A stretch of DNA of 64,000 nucleotides from Mytilus galloprovincialis (Eukaryota; Mollusca; Bivalvia; Mytilida; Mytilidae): the NCBI RefSeq assembly GCF_965363235.1, contig NC_134839.1:58805560-58869559 (forward strand), in the 5' to 3' direction. The position numbers and the translations under genes are program-made. Each line of letters begins with the position of its first letter. Positions within the stretch are counted from its first letter, which is position 1. The notes below the pieces were generated by a model that saw nothing but the letters and a program-made list of their open reading frames with translations, was not told the DNA's origin and ran no database searches. This document shows positions 58,971 to 64,000 of the stretch, piece by piece.

Positions 58971-61905
58971 TCAATAAAAAAAAAAAAAAAAAAAAAATCG
59001 GGAAAATTTTCCCGATATTTTCATTGTACTAATGAACTCAAAATCGTACAATTTTTTTTGGTCACGTTTTTGAATTTCCGGATCTGCGCAGAAATCTTCT
59101 TCCCTTTCTGGTCTTGTTTGCATGAGACTTTGAATAAAATGTATATTTATCAGTCTAAGAAAGGAACTCAATACTAATTCATTTTTAAAAATTGTTTGTT
59201 ATAAAAAAAAAAAAAGTTACCTGATGACAGCGTTTGTTTGTTTACATTGAATATTACGTCATAACTTAAATAACGTCACAACTAAAATCCCTAACAACAG
59301 AACCAAAATTGGAAACAGGCCATTCATTAGGAGGCGGTACCCGGTACTTTTACCCTCCTATGCTATTGACAAGTACCGCCTAAATGTAGGAATTTTTATA
59401 TAAGATATTCATGGAATAAATTGAAAAGTACCACCTAGAAACGTGGAAAGTACCAGTCAACATGAAAGTAGTCCGAGATTACTCTGACGTCCAACGGCTG
59501 TTTTGCCAGACAAGCTGGGGCCGTGGGACGTCAGAGCTCGTCCCATATCAAAAAGTGGATATTTGCCCACCCAAAATAGATGAGCTGCTTCGTTGCTTCT
59601 GGTGCCGACTGACGGCCTTGGAATCATATAAATCGGGCATCAATCTGTTCATTTTTCATTTATCTCTTCATTTATGTAAGTTTCACTTACCTGCCAACCT
59701 TTATTTTCTCATTATTAGACAGTTTTCACAGTGACCCATCGATTTCGGCATTTTGACTTTCACTTTCAAATGGACGTCAAGTTACGAGAGAGTTCGAGGT
59801 CTCGAGACTCAAAATATGCAAATATTTATATTTTTTCACCTCCTTTATAGGAGATCGATGATTAACATTTAGTAGCAAACCATGATTTTTCACCTCCTTT
59901 ACAGGAGATCGGTATGAAGCATTTAGTTCCGACCACGTTACAATCGGAAGCTCTCGGACATTTAGATAACTTGCATCGTAAATGAACGAGGTGTTACATT
60001 ATGGTCATTTGCATGAATCATCACTGTTTTCACGTGGTCATGTGATAATGTTTGAAAATGAAAGGCAAAATGCCGAAATCGATGGGTCACTGTGAAAACT
60101 GTCTAATGATGAGAAAATAAAGGTTGGCAGGTACATGTAGGTGAAACTTACATAAATGAAGAGATAAATGAAAAATGAACAGATTGATGCCCGATTTATA
60201 TAATTCCAAGGCCGTCAGTTGGCACCAGAAGCGACGAAGCAGCGCATCTATTTTGGGTGGGCAAATATCCACTTTTTGATATGGGACGAGCTCTGACGTC
60301 CCACGGCCCCAGCTTGTCTGGCAAAACAGCCGTTGGACGTCAGAGTAATCTCGGACTACATGAAAGATAATGAAACCCCTGCGGAAACGTTACGTTCTTT
60401 GTTTACATTGAATATGACGTCATAACGTAACAACTAAATCCCTAACAACAGAACCGAAATCGGAAACGTTATGGTATTTCTGTTTCTCTTTTTAACATGT
60501 TTGATTTATAAAAAAAATCATACAGACTTCATCCCCATTCACAGGTTATGCCTGCCTCATATAACACACACATACATTATTTTGTAAAATATAATGGCAT
60601 TTTATGAGTGTATAAGTTAATTCACTATAACTTATAAGGAAAAAAAATGCTGATACTTACAATTTTTGTTCCTCTATCTCAGGAAACAAGTTCCTCGTAT
60701 TATTTTCAGTATACTAAAATGTGGACAAAAAAAATGTATGTATCGGATAGAAGCTCATAAACACAGGGAAAAAATCAGAAGAGGTTTATAATTGACTACC
60801 AGATGTTTACCTGTCAAGCACACACGTTGGCTTGTTTAGACGGAACTGCCCGATTTAAACTGTATAATTTTAGTACCTCAGCCCTGACAATATCAGTCTG
60901 TTTTATTGGTTAATATTTCGCAATAAAATTATATTTAAGAAAAAATATAGATAACACATAGCAAATATTTAAATAAGAAATTTAAAAAATAAATGGAATT
61001 GGTACTGACTACATAGATTTTGAAAAGAAGTGATCATTTAAAATATAATTGTAAGACATAATTTAGCAAGCTACTTTCATTTTCGTTTTCGTATTGGTGT
61101 CACATGATTTCAAGATGCCCGCCGAATTTTCGTCTTGATTATCCTATTAGATAAAAAGATATCCTTCAGATACAAAAACAAATTTTATAGAAGGACATGT
61201 CTACCTTGGTGAGGGCATTACTTCTCTATTCTGTACTTTTAATCGACAAAGCTTATACAACGTTGCAGACTATCGATCTAAACGGACAATGGGTTATAGC
61301 TGATGAAAGTAGACGGAATGACAGTTCACCAGGAAAAGGTACTTTTCATATAGTCTTTGAAATTTGGAACAAAAACGTGATCAAATTTAAGAGTTAAATA
61401 ATATTGTCTGAAACCTCAAAATTGGCTCCATATCTAACAGGCATGGGGCGAATTACATTGCAATGTTATGCATTGTATTACAATTATATTGCAATTATAT
61501 TGCAATGTTGAGCATTATATTACAATATTATTGCAATGTAGTGCATTATATCACAATTACTTTGACAAAACCATGCATTGAATTACAGTTACAATAACTT
61601 ACATTTATCAAAGTAATGCATTATATTACAATTACTTTTGCAAAGTTATGCATTGAATTACACATTACATTTGTAAATGTTATTATTATCATTGTGTCAT
61701 ATGTTTTTTTTCGTATGTCATATGTTTTCGTATCAACCACATTTCGTCAGTTTCGACTGCACAAACGTTACATTGTGGCGTGTTTTTTCTGTTTCTATAT
61801 GTACAACAACAACACTACAACTTGACACATGTACATGTATGCAAGATTCAAAGTTGCTTTTAAGGATGTAAGAAGTTATTAAATTAAACTTACTTGTTCA
61901 GCCAT
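58971..61905 (-). CDS. Candidate three-exon small gene, 82 residues, unidentified
   Basis: Exon 1 61905-61894 (MAEQ, donor CAA|GTAAGTTT); exon 2 60713-60661 (acceptor TTTTTTTTGTCCACATTTTAG in two parts, donor ATT|GTAAGTATC; YTENNTRNLFPEIEEQK); exon 3 59154-58971 (acceptor TTCCTTTCTTAG; includes INIHFIQSLMQT, RPEREEDFCADPEIQKRDQK, LYDFEFISTM). Phases 0 and 2 fit at both joins, giving 249 nt. Only one frame of exon 2 is open. The last residues are encoded by a T homopolymer (58978-58997 region), so the true C-terminus is doubtful. No signal peptide or membrane segment; charged and probably helical. I do not recognise the family. It could instead be upstream exons of another transcript. Confidence 0.42.
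59225..59310. repeat. Short duplication flanking the foldback element (with 60385-60470)
   Basis: 'tgtttacattgaatattacg' ... 'atccctaacaacagaacc' recurs at 60385-60470 as 'tgtttacattgaatatgacg' ... 'atccctaacaacagaacc' in the same orientation. The second copy holds a palindromic TGACGTCA (CRE-like) site. Either could belong to the promoter of a minus-strand gene; unproven. Confidence 0.6.
59469..60358. mobile_element. Long-TIR foldback element, 890 bp
   Basis: 8-bp duplication CATGAAAG at 59461-59468 and 60359-60366. Begins TAGTCCGAGATTACTCTGAC and ends with its inverse. Each arm is about 310 bp (59469-59785; 60045-60358) and near-identical; spacer about 260 bp with two 'cacctcctttataggagatc'-like motifs. 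The arms contain 'acttacctgccaacctttat', echoing the ends of the 56189 hAT-like element. The ORFs at 59462-59734 and 60087-60272 are the two arms read in opposite directions. Confidence 0.85.
61197..61339 (+). CDS. First exon of a probable beta-mannosidase-like (GH2) secreted protein
   Basis: ATG at 61197 starts a signal-peptide-like N-terminus (MSTLVRALLLYSVLLIDKAY), then TLQTIDLNGQWVIADESRRN and a short tail to donor GGAAAAG|GTACTT. The 'LNGQW' start directly after a signal peptide is what I recall for MANBA-type lysosomal beta-mannosidases, whose next segment (VPG.VH) would be beyond the window. Only 47 codons and one base are visible, so the family call is tentative. About 95 bp upstream is TCACATGA (M-box/TFE-type E-box), which would suit a lysosomal gene but may be chance. 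Lies inside intron 1 of the opposite-strand candidate gene. Confidence 0.45.
61436..61680. repeat. Degenerate 'ttacattgcaatg' repeat block
   Basis: Starts caggcatggggcgaattac, then five or six loose units with 'gcattatattacaattac'. Possibly the end of a hAT-like MITE; the other end is not seen. Confidence 0.45.
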
Positions 61906-61971
61906 TTTTATTTAATGCCAAAATACGCATCACTAGAATAGTTGTGACAAATTCTGAGCGGTAACAAGAAG

Positions 61972-63421
61972 TGTGATATACCTGACTTAGGTTTGGGGGA
62001 CTAAAGACGAAGTATATATATTGCAAATAAAAAGAAGAACTTTCATATTATGATCCTTTACTTTGGATTCAAACGCCAAAAGAGGCTGATACATGTAATC
62101 ATCACAACAATCATGGTTAAGACAATACAACGTTTCCGGAAAGTACGGATTCAACATACAGATATATAACATCCCCGCCCAAAAATGAAAAATTCCCATA
62201 TTTTTCGAAAATGTTGAATTCGTACTCCAAGAAGAAAAAGATTCAAAATTTCATATAGAACAATACAACATACAAAATAACAGGCACCTTTAAACTTCAT
62301 CATTCTTCCTATACCCATAGGCTTCGCCCATTTTAGCTGCGGCCAACGCACTAACACTGTCTTTATGTGTACCAGCCCTAACAAAAAACGCAAGCTGTTC
62401 CGGTAAACCCTTGATAAATTGAGAGAGAATTTCATGGTCCTTCTTTTTCAAAATCTGAGCTTTCTCAACTATCTGTCCATAAAAATCTTCCAAAATTTGA
62501 CCCCTACTTAATTTCATATTTTGAAAATTTTCGCTCTCAAGGAACACAGTCGGACTTTGCCAATCTAACTCAATATACTTTTCTTCAAAAATTGTAAGAA
62601 AATGTCTCCATGTACGTTTGCTTCCCGAATCTAGTGAATTAAACCATGTTAATGCAGGCCCTGTTAAATTAAGGTGGAAAGCGGCAATCATTCTCTGATC
62701 ATCGATATGGTCAATTTTGTGAAGAGTTGCAAATGAAGTAAATTCTTTCATAAACACTGACGCATTTTCGTGAGGATACCCCCCAAATTTGCGACAAGCA
62801 GCCAATTTTTCCATTATTGTATCTGAATCTCGAATGAAACTTCCTGATTGATTTGCCAATGACACAGAATTATTGGGAGTGTTTATTTTAGGAACTAAAG
62901 AAAGTAATTCGTTGAATTCGGCATCCTCAGATTCGTAATTTCGTGGCAAATAAGTGTCATGAAAAAGAGCTAGATCGTCTTCACTATCATATCGGTTCAT
63001 GGGTGACGCTTCTTGTCATAGAAAATTCAAATGTAACGAGATAAATCTCACATACATAAATAAACAGTTTTATTCAAATATACAGCCATTTTCTGCCCTT
63101 TTGTAACGTTGCGAGTCATACCACGTGTTTTGCACTGTTGACAATTATCTTCATTTTAATGTTTCATATGTTCATTTTGTAATATTAGGTACCAATTGTT
63201 CGATTTTAGGTTCCTCCACCATGTGATATACCTGACTTAGGTTTGGGGGACTAAAGACGAAGTATATATATTGCAAATAAAAAGAAGAACTTTCATATTA
63301 TGATCCTTTACTTTGGATTCAAACGCCAAAAGAGGCTGATACATGTAATCATCACAACAATCATGGTTAAGACAATACAACGTTTCCGGAAAGTACGGAT
63401 TCAACATACAGATATATAACA
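61972..63421 (-). mobile_element. Gag-only LTR retroelement, looks whole for its type and very young
   Basis: Two 200-bp LTRs, 61972-62171 and 63222-63421, read as identical base for base. In minus orientation each starts TGTTATATATC and ends TATATCACA. GAAG (or AGAAG, one base shared with the end) is duplicated at 61968-61971 and 63422-63425. Directly after the 5' LTR (right side) is TGGTGGAGGAACC, a primer-binding-site-like sequence; directly before the 3' LTR (left side) is the purine-rich GGGCGGGGA. The interior of 1050 bp holds one gag-like frame and no pol, so mobility would depend on another element. No break is visible. Identical LTRs imply a very recent insertion. Gypsy-like affinity is inferred from gag only. 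Confidence 0.85.
62290..63000 (-). CDS. Gag-like protein of the LTR element (236 residues)
   Basis: Single frame starting MNRYDSEDDLALFHDTYLPR. The middle has a retrotransposon-Gag pattern: IAAFHLNLTGPALTWFNSL, then W..F...F...Y and LSRGQILEDFYGQIVEKAQ, as in Gypsy-type capsid regions. No CCHC knuckle or protease follows; the frame ends near the purine tract. Carried by the 61972-63421 element. Confidence 0.8.
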   Translation of the reverse strand: MNRYDSEDDLALFHDTYLPRNYESEDAEFNELLSLVPKINTPNNSVSLANQSGSFIRDSDTIMEKLAACRKFGGYPHENASVFMKEFTSFATLHKIDHIDDQRMIAAFHLNLTGPALTWFNSLDSGSKRTWRHFLTIFEEKYIELDWQSPTVFLESENFQNMKLSRGQILEDFYGQIVEKAQILKKKDHEILSQFIKGLPEQLAFFVRAGTHKDSVSALAAAKMGEAYGYRKNDEV

Positions 63422-63732
63422 GAAGCATAGCCGTATTTTCTACCTGTCAGACAAAGAATCTTCAAAACGTGACTGTTATATGTTTTTTTGGCCATAATTA
63501 TTACAAACAAGTGAGTTGAAATTGTCGTGGTTCTTATATAAATTGGTTGCTCAAAATCCCTTTATTTTTCTAAAACTTACACCTGAAAGTCAAATACTTT
63601 AGAGTAAAAACAGTAAAAAAATGTCTGACAGGACACTAGAAATTGCATGCGCTATTATGGCAACCATAAGCAGGATACACGATTCAGACAAAACAATTCG
63701 CGGGATCTAGGATCAGACCCCTCATTTTAATT

Positions 63733-64000
63733 AGGTCTTTCCACTTAACTGTGGAAAGACCTATTGAAGTGGAAAGATCTATTGTATTTGTTCTGATTAT
63801 TTTTTTTTTTCTTCTGCCTAATTTTGTTCTTGCGATAAACATTTGTTTCACAGTATGTCGCTTAGATATTTTTCATATTGTATCGTATAGTTCAAGTGCT
63901 TTTAAATTTCACCCTGCTAAGACGAACAATTTTCTTTGTAAGAGTTATCTCCCCAAACACTGTTTTCCTTGTGACTACATCTCCTCCGTAACCATAAAAA
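63733..64000 (+). repeat. Hairpin-started dispersed element entering the right edge
   Basis: Begins with hairpin AGGTCTTTCCAC-ttaact-GTGGAAAGACCT (63733-63762), then 'attgaagtggaaagatctat' and a T-rich region. The hairpin head followed by its own echo resembles family R2 in plan, not in sequence. Continues outside the window. Confidence 0.6.

Noticed and set aside
59462-60272. Two related ORFs on opposite strands (KIDELLRCFWC / KIDALLRRFWC)
   Set aside because: They are the two arms of the foldback element; no other sign of coding.

Overview
The window looks like nuclear DNA from a marine bivalve, most likely a mussel of the Mytilus type. It is strongly AT-rich and intron-dense, with small coding exons scattered among young and old repeats. 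Several repeats match my memory of mussel families, including the 'aaatggggaatgtgtcaaag' retroelement tail, a Nin-like SINE and 8-bp-TSD MITEs. The species call is recollection, not a search result.

Layout. (1) 1-2750, minus: 5' end of an unidentified gene (24-codon first exon, then a long second exon running off the left edge); it may belong to a transposase-like multi-copy family. (2) 2751-13497: no intact gene; duplicated TIR elements, a decayed LINE, two inverted copies of one retroelement 3' end, SINE-like duplications, and two facing 21-bp minisatellites. (3) 13498-17615, plus: TMUB-type transmembrane/ubiquitin-like protein, two coding exons. (4) 17616-28653: intergenic repeats including an 8-bp-TSD MITE, a tRNA-derived SINE and degenerate tandem blocks. 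(5) 28654-55877, minus: a complete CDK5RAP3 homologue, 14 coding exons, 521 codons, every splice phase checked. Its introns hold a hAT-like element with a Harbinger-like MITE inside, a 167-bp satellite, self-nested copies of a ~1.7 kb family, and nested hAT-like elements. A 33-bp minisatellite has multiplied the splice donor of coding exon 2 about 13 times. (6) 56189-58698: hAT-like element holding a hairpin-ended element. (7) 58971-61905, minus: candidate three-exon, 82-residue gene of unknown function; its introns hold a long-TIR foldback element and, on the opposite strand, the first exon of a probable lysosomal beta-mannosidase-like gene (61197-61339). (8) 61972-63421: very young gag-only LTR retroelement just upstream of that small gene. 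(9) The right edge enters another hairpin-started repeat.

Function. CDK5RAP3 belongs to the UFM1 ligase (UFL1-DDRGK1-CDK5RAP3) at the ER; TMUB proteins are ER-linked ubiquitin-like adaptors. Both touch ER protein quality control, but they lie 11 kb apart with repeats between and nothing shows co-regulation. No rRNA, true tRNA gene or CRISPR array was found. Protein identities rest on remembered family sequences; TIRs and target-site duplications were read directly.
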